Assembly: GCA_003132865.1 (NCBI GenBank)
Contig: PKYZ01000414.1
Coordinates: 1-5,300 of the forward strand
DNA length: 5,300 nt
Reading direction: 5' to 3'
Source of the DNA: Bryobacterales bacterium
Lineage (GTDB): Bacteria; Acidobacteriota; Terriglobia; Bryobacterales; Bryobacteraceae
This document shows positions 1-5,300 of the stretch, piece after piece. The number at the start of each line of letters is the position of its first letter. The stretch's first letter is position 1. A model generated the notes under the pieces. The model had not been told where the DNA came from. It saw nothing but the letters and a program-made list of their open reading frames with translations, and did no database searches. The position numbers were made by a program, and so were the translations under genes.

Positions 1-330
1 TTGGGCTACCCCGATAAAGACAACTCCATCCCGCACTGGCCGTTGCTTGCGGAAGTTGTTGGCGATGTCGTCTTTCCGTTCTTCGTGTTTGAACTGGTGA
101 ATCGGTATGTCTTCCCGTTCCGCCAGCGTCTTCACGGCCTCGCGGAATCTCTCCGACACCTGTCCCAGCACCACTGGAGATGGAACCGGCTTGCCCAACT
201 GGTTGCGCATGAACATCGACAACTCGGGTCCGGTTGCCAGCCTGCCGATATAGCCGTTGAGGTAGAGACGGTCGAGGCACTCCACTTCCAACGTGATGTG
301 CCCATCAAGGAGTTCCGGGATGGTTGCCAT
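1..330 (-). CDS. Conserved-looking hypothetical protein, C-terminus outside the window
   Basis: The minus strand is open from an ATG at 328-330 to the window edge, 110 codons without a stop, so the 3' end is missing. The protein begins MATIPELLDGHITLEVECLD and continues through RLYLNGYIGRLATG, a proline-rich SPVVLGQVSERFREAVK stretch, HQFKHEERKDD, and ends at VRDGVVFIGVAQ. No signal peptide or membrane segment is visible; the part seen looks like a soluble, charged, folded protein. An in-frame TAA at 340-342 leaves no start codon further upstream, so 330 is the most upstream start possible. I have an impression of an uncharacterised family in soil bacteria with a shared 'LEVECLDRLYLNGY' opening, but I know no function for it and give none. 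It follows the remains of a toxin-antitoxin pair in the same orientation. The protein-like composition and unbroken frame make it a real gene; its role is unknown. Confidence 0.8.
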   Translation of the reverse strand, partial: MATIPELLDGHITLEVECLDRLYLNGYIGRLATGPELSMFMRNQLGKPVPSPVVLGQVSERFREAVKTLAEREDIPIHQFKHEERKDDIANNFRKQRPVRDGVVFIGVAQ

Positions 331-336
331 TCCCGG

Positions 337-342
337 ATTTTA
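337..342 (-). promoter_or_regulatory. Possible -10 element of the hypothetical gene
   Basis: On the minus strand this reads TAAAAT, five of six matches to the sigma-70 -10 consensus, in otherwise GC-rich DNA. It ends only 6 nt before the ATG at 330, so a transcript from it would start at or next to that ATG and be leaderless. I see no good -35 hexamer at the normal distance and no properly spaced Shine-Dalgarno sequence. The first three bases also form the TAA that closes the toxin remnant's frame, so the match could be chance. Confidence 0.25.
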
Positions 343-554
343 CGACAAAGCTGGGCAGTGTGCTCGTGGGTTTGAGGTCGAAGACCTCGCTAGGATACGC
401 TTGAGAAGCTTGGCCTTGGGATGGCCTGCGTAGTTTTCCGGGTGTTTCTTCTTCAGGTCTTGCACTGCGTCGCTGAGACCCTCGAATGCATCCCCAAACG
501 CCGCGTGTGCGTAGAGGCCCATCCATTTCGTTCGGCGAACGGTCCGGAGGGCAT
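340..554 (-). pseudogene. yhaV: Truncated, frameshifted YhaV-family toxin remnant
   Basis: YhaV is the ribosome-dependent mRNA interferase (RelE-like fold) of the PrlF/YhaV type II toxin-antitoxin system. The gene starts at ATG 552-554, 3 nt after the antitoxin stop, reading MPSGPFAERNGW. At about 516-519 the frame changes: the next family residues, LYAHAAFGDAFEGLSDAV, are one frame over, so one base is missing (TGG-GCC-CTC would restore an 'NGWALYAH' like that of E. coli YhaV). Recognisable homology then runs through DLKKKHPENY and KAKLLKRIL to about base 391, residue 55 when corrected. Family proteins are about 150-160 aa; the C-terminal half with the basic 'RFRLFFRY' core strand is not seen in any frame. 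The current frame ends at TAA 340-342. A second shift near 391 gives a weakly YhaV-like 'EVFDLKPTSTLPSF' before homology stops, which may be a further decayed piece. Almost certainly inactive. Confidence 0.75.
374..388. repeat. Small perfect inverted repeat inside the toxin remnant
   Basis: GAGGTC and GACCTC flank a three-base centre, making a 6-bp perfect stem. No T-run follows on either strand, so it is not an intrinsic terminator. It lies just past the point (about 391) where recognisable toxin sequence ends, so it could mark a junction, but a 6-bp repeat can easily occur by chance. Confidence 0.3.
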
Positions 555-557
555 GTC

Positions 558-906
558 TCAGAGGGTCACGTTATCCGGGATAGTCTCGTCGTCAGTGACC
601 TTGACATCCATCGTCAAACGAACTGCTCTTCGAAGCGAAGCCTTCGACAGGCCGGAGCGCCGGCCAGGCTGCGTCTTCAAGTCCTTTTCAAGGAAAGCGA
701 GGAATGCCGTTACAACGGGGTCCCCATCCTGGGCAGGTGCTGCCTCGTCATCGATGACCGAGATGAGAGCCTGACCAGGGGAAAATGACCTGGGCCCGGA
801 CCTTCGCCTTCTGCCGGAATTCGGGGTGCAGACGGAATAGGGTTTTGTCGAGGCGGATCGCCTGCGACTTCCCGGTAGTCGTGATGGACCCTGTAAATGT
901 GGACAT
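558..906 (-). pseudogene. prlF: PrlF-family antitoxin, broken by a one-base frameshift
   Basis: PrlF antitoxins neutralise YhaV and repress their own operon through an N-terminal AbrB/SpoVT-type DNA-binding domain. From ATG 904-906 the frame reads MSTFTGSITTTGKSQAIRLD, KTLFRLHPEFRQKAKVRAQVI, and then runs out of frame to a TGA after 'GHR'. Shifting one base at the TTTTCCCC run (plus-strand 778-785) restores PGQALISVIDDEAAP, then DPVVTAFLAFLEKDL, and finally MDVKVTDDETIPDNVTL with TGA at 558-560. The corrected product is 115 aa, against 111 for E. coli PrlF, and its C-terminal half carries the PrlF pattern (a 'AFLxFLxxD' helix followed by 'MDVxxxDDE'). A strong Shine-Dalgarno site precedes it, and the toxin remnant follows 3 nt after the stop. 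It could be a decayed gene, a sequencing error at the homopolymers, or a +1 shift at CCC-T; the damaged toxin next door favours decay. Confidence 0.8.
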
Positions 907-912
907 GGATTT

Positions 913-917
913 CCTCC
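913..917 (-). promoter_or_regulatory. Shine-Dalgarno site of the antitoxin gene
   Basis: On the minus strand GGAGG lies 6 nt before the ATG at 906. It fixes the antitoxin start and shows that this reading frame was a real gene, not an extension of the longer frame running in from the DedA region. Confidence 0.7.
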
Positions 918-935
918 CGATACTGATGCCTGCGG

Positions 936-1598
936 CTACTGCCGCGCGGGCGCCACGCTGCGCCGCCGGGCTTTCAGCACTTCCAGGCCGGCCGGCAATA
1001 GCGAGATGGCGACGATCGCCAGAATCACCTTGTCGAAGTTGTGCCGCACGAAGCTCACGCCGCCGAGCTTGTAGCCCAGCATCGTCATCATAACGACCCA
1101 GCCCGTCACGCCGAACACATCGAAGGAGAGGAAGCGCGCCAGATTCATGCGGCCCACGCCGGCGACGAAAGCCGCAAACGTGCGGATTATGGGAATGAAG
1201 TGCGCATAGATCATGGTCCGGCCGCCGTGCTTTTCGTAGAACTCGTGCGTGCGCCGCAAATGCTCGCGGCGGAAGATGCGCGAATCGGGCCGGTTGAAGA
1301 TGTGCGGTCCCGTGCTTCGGCCCAGCAGGTAGCCGGCCGTATCGCCCAGCATGGCGGCGCAGATCAGCAGCACATTGACCAGCGCGATATCGAGCTGTCC
1401 GGCGCCGCAAACCACGCCCACGGTGAACAGCAGCGAGTCGCCGGGCAGGAAGAAACCCACCAGCATGCCGGTCTCGGCGAACACTAGACCGAACAGCACG
1501 GCATAGCCGAGCCACCCGGTCAGCAGCGTGCTGAGGAGTTGAATCAGCCGCTCCGGGTTGGTCAGCGAGTGCAGGAAATCCAGCAGGGAATGGATCAT
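936..1598 (-). CDS. DedA/SNARE-associated (VTT domain) family membrane protein
   Basis: This is a 220-aa inner-membrane protein of the DedA family, whose members support envelope homeostasis, proton-motive force and drug resistance; related VTT proteins move lipids between membrane leaflets. The hallmark FAETGMLVGFFLPGDSLLF is at residues 40-58, with E42 and D54 matching the essential E39 and D51 of E. coli YghB. Another conserved block, FIPIIRTFAAFVAGVGRM, is at 134-151. R139 matches YghB R136, but the residue matching R130 is His133. Hydrophobic segments lie at about 30-65, 70-93, 128-148, 155-176 and 187-204, and the C-terminus is basic (KARRRSVAPARQ). The start at 1598 was chosen because it gives the normal family length and N-terminus; the frame stays open upstream only inside the isomerase gene. 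The start lies 4 nt after the isomerase stop with no clear Shine-Dalgarno site, so translational coupling is likely. The stop is TAG. Confidence 0.93.
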   Translation of the reverse strand: MIHSLLDFLHSLTNPERLIQLLSTLLTGWLGYAVLFGLVFAETGMLVGFFLPGDSLLFTVGVVCGAGQLDIALVNVLLICAAMLGDTAGYLLGRSTGPHIFNRPDSRIFRREHLRRTHEFYEKHGGRTMIYAHFIPIIRTFAAFVAGVGRMNLARFLSFDVFGVTGWVVMMTMLGYKLGGVSFVRHNFDKVILAIVAISLLPAGLEVLKARRRSVAPARQ

Positions 1599-1602
1599 CC
1601 GA

Positions 1603-3540
1603 TCAGCCGTGATAGCCCGCGAGCAACCGGTCGATGACGTCCTGGTGAACCTTGATTTTGCCTTCCTTGGTGAGGGCATCGCGCATGCCCTCCTCAAAGA
1701 GGGCATTGCGGGCCCGGCCTTTTTCGGTCTTGATCTGGTCGCGAATTGCAAGGCGCTGGCTGGCCAGGCCGGATGGATCGACGGCGATTTTCTCCACCAC
1801 CTTGCACACGACTTTCGAATCGGCGGCGAACCCGTTGGGACCGATGATGGAGCCGACCGGCTTGGCGAAGGCGTCCGGAAGCATGCTGGCGGATCCCAGC
1901 CCCTCGATGGCGCCGGCGCGATCGACTGCGTCGGAAGTCTTCACTTCCAGCCCCATGGACTTCGCGGCGGCCTCCAGATCGCCGCCATTCGCGCGGGCCT
2001 TCTCGACGAGTTGGGTAGCCTTCTGGTCGACCAGTTTGTTCAGTTTTTCGTTGACCAGCGCGTCGTGGACCTTGCTTTGCACTTCTTCGAACCCCGAGGG
2101 GTGAGCCGGGTTGTCGCCAGTGCAGACGGCCATGGCGATTTTATTGCCCGCCACCACGACGGGCTGCGAGACTTCGCCCTTCTTCAAGCTGTAGACCGCG
2201 TCTTCGAACTCTTTGTTCACGCCCACCTGCGGCAGAGGGTCGCCGGGCCCGACATTCGCCGCCTTCACATATTGCACGCCCAGGTCGGCGGCCACCTTTT
2301 CGGGATGCAGCGGGTCCTTGGTGAGCGCGGCTTGCACCTTATCCGATAGCTGTTGCATGAGGTCGTTCACCCGCTGTTTCTTGTACTCGGCGGCCAGTTG
2401 CGCCTTCACGTCGTTAAAGGGCTTCAGTTGCGCCTGCTCATGCGCGAGCACCTGGAGGATGTGGTAACCGTAATCGGTCTTGACCGGATCGCTGATCTCG
2501 TTCACCTTGAGCGAGAAGGCCGCCTTCTCGAATTCCGGAACCATCTGGCCGCGCACAACCCCATCGTACTCGCCGCCTTTCGCGGCCGAACCGGGATCTT
2601 CGGAGTATTTCTTGGCCATCTCGGAGAAGTTCGCGCCGGGCTTGCGGAGCTGCTTCACCAGGTCGTCGGCTTTGGCCTTGACGGCGGTTTCCTGCTTGGG
2701 GTCTTTCTCGGTGGTCTTTAGCAGGATGTGCCGGACGTTGACGCGCTCCGGGATGCGGTAGGTGTCCTTGTTCTCGTTGTAGACGCGCAGCAGATCGGTG
2801 TCGGTGGGTTGAATGGTCTGCTCCAGCTTGGCCTGATCGACGATCACGATGCCGAAATCGCGCTTCTCGGGGACCTGATACGCGGCCTTATTGGCCTCGT
2901 AGTATTTGCGCAACTCGTCCGGAGTGACCTGCACTTCCGAGCGCAGTTTGTCGCCGGTAATCTTCACGTATTGGATTTTGACCTTATCGTTGCGGCGCCT
3001 GTACTCCTGCTCGATTTCCTGGGGAGTCACGACGGTGCCTTCCAGGGCGACGTCTTGCATTTTGGTGACGAGTAACTCGCGGGCCATGTCCTCTTCGAAC
3101 TGCGGGATAGTCAGGTTCTGCTGGGCCAACACCTGCGCGTAGGCGTCCTTACCTGCGAACTTGCCGTCCTGAAACAGTTGGGGAATCCTCTGCCGGATGT
3201 ACGCGGCCAGATCTTCCTCGGAGACCTTGAAGCCCAGCCGCTTGGCTTCGAAGGCCAAAGCGCGCCCGGTGAGCATGGAGTTGATGATCTGCGGAACATA
3301 GTGCGGCATCAGTTCGGCAGGCAACTGGCGGCCGCGCAAATTCATCTGGACGAATTGCTGGACCTCGGGCACCGTGATGGCTTCTTTGCCGATTTCGGCG
3401 ACCACCTGATCGGACCCGCCGCTGCCGCCCATGTTGTAGCTGGGCACCAGGTAGGTCAACATAGACAATGCAACCACAAGAAGCAATCCGCCGAGCATTA
3501 TACGGACGATTTTGTCTCGGCTGCGGAACAGATCAAACAT
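1603..3540 (-). CDS. ppiD: PpiD/SurA-type membrane-anchored peptidyl-prolyl cis-trans isomerase
   Basis: This is a 645-aa foldase (E. coli PpiD has 623) that isomerises proline bonds and chaperones exported proteins on the periplasmic face of the inner membrane. A short basic N-terminus (RSRDK) is followed by a single membrane anchor at about 12-33. A SurA-type N-terminal chaperone region spans about 44-190. A PpiC/parvulin domain spans about 267-366, with the expected active-site residues: H271 (VRHILLK), D315 in KKYSEDPGSAAKGG, M333 and F337 (GQMVPEFEKAAF), and H360 (DYGYHI). After it come two degenerate parvulin-like half-repeats starting near 442 and 553 that lack these residues, as is common for PpiD-like proteins. 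The only cysteines are C473 and C579. The start at 3540 has AGGAG 10 nt upstream and an extended -10 promoter just before it. The frame is open far upstream, but that part is an off-frame reading of the permease gene. It leads an operon with the DedA gene. Confidence 0.93.
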   Translation of the reverse strand: MFDLFRSRDKIVRIMLGGLLLVVALSMLTYLVPSYNMGGSGGSDQVVAEIGKEAITVPEVQQFVQMNLRGRQLPAELMPHYVPQIINSMLTGRALAFEAKRLGFKVSEEDLAAYIRQRIPQLFQDGKFAGKDAYAQVLAQQNLTIPQFEEDMARELLVTKMQDVALEGTVVTPQEIEQEYRRRNDKVKIQYVKITGDKLRSEVQVTPDELRKYYEANKAAYQVPEKRDFGIVIVDQAKLEQTIQPTDTDLLRVYNENKDTYRIPERVNVRHILLKTTEKDPKQETAVKAKADDLVKQLRKPGANFSEMAKKYSEDPGSAAKGGEYDGVVRGQMVPEFEKAAFSLKVNEISDPVKTDYGYHILQVLAHEQAQLKPFNDVKAQLAAEYKKQRVNDLMQQLSDKVQAALTKDPLHPEKVAADLGVQYVKAANVGPGDPLPQVGVNKEFEDAVYSLKKGEVSQPVVVAGNKIAMAVCTGDNPAHPSGFEEVQSKVHDALVNEKLNKLVDQKATQLVEKARANGGDLEAAAKSMGLEVKTSDAVDRAGAIEGLGSASMLPDAFAKPVGSIIGPNGFAADSKVVCKVVEKIAVDPSGLASQRLAIRDQIKTEKGRARNALFEEGMRDALTKEGKIKVHQDVIDRLLAGYHG

Positions 3541-3550
3541 GTAGCGTAAT

Positions 3551-3555
3551 CTCCT
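3551..3555 (-). promoter_or_regulatory. Shine-Dalgarno site of the isomerase gene
   Basis: On the minus strand AGGAG lies 10 nt before the ATG at 3540. The spacing is slightly long but workable. It decides the start, because the same frame stays open for more than 1.6 kb upstream and an automatic caller could extend it. Confidence 0.7.
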
Positions 3556-3573
3556 AAGATAAGGGGAAATTCC

Positions 3574-3582
3574 AGTATAGCA
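3574..3582 (-). promoter_or_regulatory. Extended -10 promoter for the isomerase-DedA operon
   Basis: The minus strand reads TGCTATACT: a TATACT hexamer (five of six matches to consensus) preceded by the TG dinucleotide of extended -10 promoters. No good -35 hexamer lies 16-18 nt upstream, where the DNA is GC-rich, which fits the extended -10 class. Transcription would begin near 3567 and give a leader of roughly 27 nt containing the Shine-Dalgarno site. It suggests the operon is expressed independently of the permease upstream. Confidence 0.5.
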
Positions 3583-3610
3583 GGACGAGACGGGGGCCAG
3601 CCCGCGCTCG

Positions 3611-3642
3611 CGCAAACCGCTCCCTGACGGTCGCGGTTTGCG
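3611..3642. repeat. REP-like hairpin just after the permease gene
   Basis: Perfect 10-nt arms (CGCAAACCGC and GCGGTTTGCG) surround a 12-nt centre that, on the minus strand, begins GACC and ends GGGA. The centre can fold further: two tandem G-A mismatches, then two C-G pairs, closed by a GTCA tetraloop. The element begins 2 nt after the permease stop codon. No T-run follows on either strand, so it is not a standard intrinsic terminator, though it could protect the 3' end of the permease mRNA. My recollection, unverified, is that a core like GCGACCGTNAGGGAGCGG recurs between genes in Acidobacteria and Planctomycetes, which would make this a dispersed repeat. Confidence 0.6.
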
Positions 3643-3644
3643 TC

Positions 3645-5300
3645 TCACTCCTGCCGCAGGGCCTGCATGGGATCCACCCGCGCCGCACGCCGCGACGGCA
3701 CCCAGGCCGCCAGCATGGCAGTTGCCCACAATGCGGCTACGGCAGCCGCCAATATCCATGGATCCCGCACCGAGACATGGAACAACATGGCTTCGAGCAA
3801 GCGCGCCGAGAACCACGATCCGATTACGCCGAGCGCGGCTCCGGCAAAGGTCCAGCGCGCGGCGTGCCCGAGCACCAACCGGGCGACCGCGCCGGGTGTT
3901 GCGCCCAGCGCCATGCGCACGCCGATTTCCTGCGTGCGCTGCGCTACCAGGAACGAGATGACGCCATAGAGACCGATGGCCGCCAGCAGCAATCCCATCC
4001 CGGCGAACAGCCCCAGCAGCCAGGCGTTGAAACGGGGCCGCTCGGCGAGTTTGCCGACGCGCTGGTCGAGGGTTTCGATGTTCACGGGCAAGCTGGGATC
4101 GAGCGCCGCCACCGTCGCGCGCACCCAGCGCGCCATCGCCGTGGGGTCGATCGGGCCGCTGAGAATAGCTGTCGCAGTGCGTCCGAAGGGCTCTGCCGAG
4201 TGCTTGCGGACGACGTAGAATTCGGGATCGTCGGGCTCCATCAGAGCGCTGTTTTTCACATTGCCGGCCACGCCAATCACCGTCCGCCAGGGCCCGGAGC
4301 GGCCCGGCTGGATCTGCTTTCCGAGCGGATCTTCGCCGGGGAACATGCGCCGCGCCAGCGCATCGCTCAGGATGACGGCGTTCCGATGGGGATCGCGATC
4401 TTCCTCCCGAAATCCGCGGCCGCGCAGGATGGGAACGCCGAGCGCCGCGAAGTAGCCGGGTGTGACAGCGCGCCAGGTCACCATCCCGCCGGTGCCTTCC
4501 GCCGTTCGCGGACGTCCCGCGACATCGATGACTGAGTAGATAGTGGAACGCGCAGTCCCGCTCAGCGGCGTCGAGTCGCTCAGGGCCAGTTGGGTCACGC
4601 CGGGTATGCGGTCGAAGCGTCTCTCCAGTTCTTCGAAGAATGACATTTGACTGGCGGGTTCGGCATACGATTTCTGACCCAGCGTGACGGTGGCGGTGAG
4701 CACGCTGGTGGTGCGCATGCCCAGTGGTTGATTCTGCAGATTCCACAGGCTGCGCAGCAACAGGCTGGCGCCGGTCAGCAGGACCAGCGACGCGCAGATC
4801 TGGGCGGCCACCAAGCTGTGCCGGAACAGATGATGCTGTGCACCCAGGGAGCGCCATCCGGCCAATGTTTCGGCACGCGGATGGGCATGTTGCTGCATGG
4901 CGGGGGCCAGTCCAAATACGATGCCGGAAGCCAGCGATACCGCCAGGGTGAAGAGCAGCACCCGCAGGTCGACCGTGGCCTGCTGCAATCGCGGGATGCC
5001 TTCCGGCGCGATGGCCACGAAGATGCGCAGCAGCGCGGCGGCGAGCAGGCATCCGGCTGCGCCGCCCACGGCCGCCAGAAGCAGGCTTTCGGTCAGTGTC
5101 TGGCGCACGAGCCGGCTGCGGCTGGCGCCCAGCGCCAGGCGCACGGCAAGCTCCCGTTGCCGGGTGGCCGCGCGCGCCAGCAACAGGTTCGCAACATTGG
5201 CGCACGCGATCAATAGCACAGCCAGCACCGCGCCGAGCAGAATCCAGGAGGCCAGGCGCGCGTCGTGGATCTGGCGATCGCGCAGCGAGCGCACGCGCAG
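3645..5300 (-). CDS. ADOP-type MacB/FtsX-family ABC transporter permease, N-terminus outside the window
   Basis: The last 551 residues of an ABC permease are present; whole ADOP proteins are usually about 800-880 aa, so the start lies beyond 5300. In the visible numbering, the end of the first FtsX unit has a membrane segment at about 18-42 with the family's IACANVANLLLARAA and the coupling stretch RELAVRLALGASRSRLVRQ. Further membrane segments lie at about 74-97 and 113-135. A new MacB-like half follows: a membrane segment at 163-183, then a large extracytoplasmic domain at about 195-420 with the typical VTPGYFAALGVPILRGRGF and DPLGKQI motifs. The second FtsX unit (about 426-551) has three membrane segments, EIGVRMALGATPGAVARLV at 458-476, and the characteristic end PSRRAARVDPMQALRQE. 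No ATPase is fused or adjacent in the window, so the partner and substrate are unknown. The stop is TGA at 3645-3647. Confidence 0.93.
   Translation of the reverse strand: MRVRSLRDRQIHDARLASWILLGAVLAVLLIACANVANLLLARAATRQRELAVRLALGASRSRLVRQTLTESLLLAAVGGAAGCLLAAALLRIFVAIAPEGIPRLQQATVDLRVLLFTLAVSLASGIVFGLAPAMQQHAHPRAETLAGWRSLGAQHHLFRHSLVAAQICASLVLLTGASLLLRSLWNLQNQPLGMRTTSVLTATVTLGQKSYAEPASQMSFFEELERRFDRIPGVTQLALSDSTPLSGTARSTIYSVIDVAGRPRTAEGTGGMVTWRAVTPGYFAALGVPILRGRGFREEDRDPHRNAVILSDALARRMFPGEDPLGKQIQPGRSGPWRTVIGVAGNVKNSALMEPDDPEFYVVRKHSAEPFGRTATAILSGPIDPTAMARWVRATVAALDPSLPVNIETLDQRVGKLAERPRFNAWLLGLFAGMGLLLAAIGLYGVISFLVAQRTQEIGVRMALGATPGAVARLVLGHAARWTFAGAALGVIGSWFSARLLEAMLFHVSVRDPWILAAAVAALWATAMLAAWVPSRRAARVDPMQALRQE

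Noticed and set aside
1..375. A 124-codon plus-strand open frame.
   Set aside because: The minus strand of the same stretch gives a far more protein-like sequence with a natural start; the plus-strand reading looks like its complement.
748..1515. A 255-codon minus-strand frame ending in the antitoxin N-terminus.
   Set aside because: Above 906 it is a low-complexity off-frame reading of the DedA gene. Only the stretch after ATG 906 is protein-like, and that belongs to the antitoxin.
1558..2349. A 263-codon plus-strand open frame opposite the isomerase.
   Set aside because: It is the GC-rich antisense shadow of a well-supported gene, with no family motif, no convincing ribosome binding site, and biased composition.
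3611..3642. Intrinsic terminator for the permease gene.
   Set aside because: The stem is strong and well placed, but neither strand has a T-run after it. It is therefore annotated as a repeat; a role in mRNA 3'-end protection remains possible.
3777..4535. A 252-codon plus-strand open frame opposite the permease.
   Set aside because: It lies wholly inside the permease gene, whose family motifs are clear, and shows no recognisable domain of its own.
1603..5205. A 1200-codon minus-strand open frame that would fuse a long N-terminal part to the isomerase.
   Set aside because: The part above 3540 is an arginine- and alanine-rich off-frame reading of the permease gene. The isomerase has its own promoter, Shine-Dalgarno site and a membrane anchor right after the ATG at 3540.
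1..5300. CRISPR array, tRNA or rRNA gene, or intact insertion sequence.
   Set aside because: I saw no regularly spaced repeats, no tRNA-like cloverleaf, no rRNA-like stretch and no transposase with paired terminal repeats on either strand.

Overview
The window is GC-rich, densely coded, and every gene I can support lies on the minus strand. Reading in the direction of transcription (from base 5300 down to 1) the order is: a large MacB/FtsX-type permease cut by the window edge, a 32-nt hairpin, a promoter, a membrane-anchored PpiD/SurA-type peptidyl-prolyl isomerase, a DedA-family membrane protein, the wreck of a PrlF/YhaV toxin-antitoxin pair, and an unrecognised gene that runs off the other edge. 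The permease is of the kind found in many copies in Acidobacteria (the ADOP type, with two FtsX units and no ATPase in the chain). Together with the base composition this suggests a soil acidobacterium of the Solibacter/Bryobacter sort; that is an inference, as there is no rRNA or other marker.

Region 3541-5300: the permease ends at 3645. A perfect 10-bp inverted repeat starts two bases past its stop codon and looks like a dispersed REP-type element rather than a classic terminator. An extended -10 promoter and a Shine-Dalgarno site then lead into the isomerase gene.

Region 936-3540: the isomerase (645 aa) and the DedA protein (220 aa) are separated by 4 nt and are almost certainly one transcription unit. 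One folds proteins on the outer face of the inner membrane; the other belongs to a family linked to lipid flipping and envelope homeostasis. The pair therefore reads as an envelope-maintenance operon.

Region 1-935: 29 bp after the DedA stop lies a PrlF-type antitoxin gene with a strong Shine-Dalgarno site but one extra base at a TTTTCCCC run. Its YhaV-type toxin partner starts 3 nt after the antitoxin stop, has lost a base near its 12th codon, and loses recognisable homology after about 55 of the usual ~155 residues. Neither gene is found by simple ORF calling. The remaining 330 bases are an unbroken minus-strand reading frame of at least 110 codons, also easy to miss because it has no stop in the window. 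No intact novel system is visible. The most interesting items are the decayed toxin-antitoxin locus, the unknown gene beside it, and the hairpin element.
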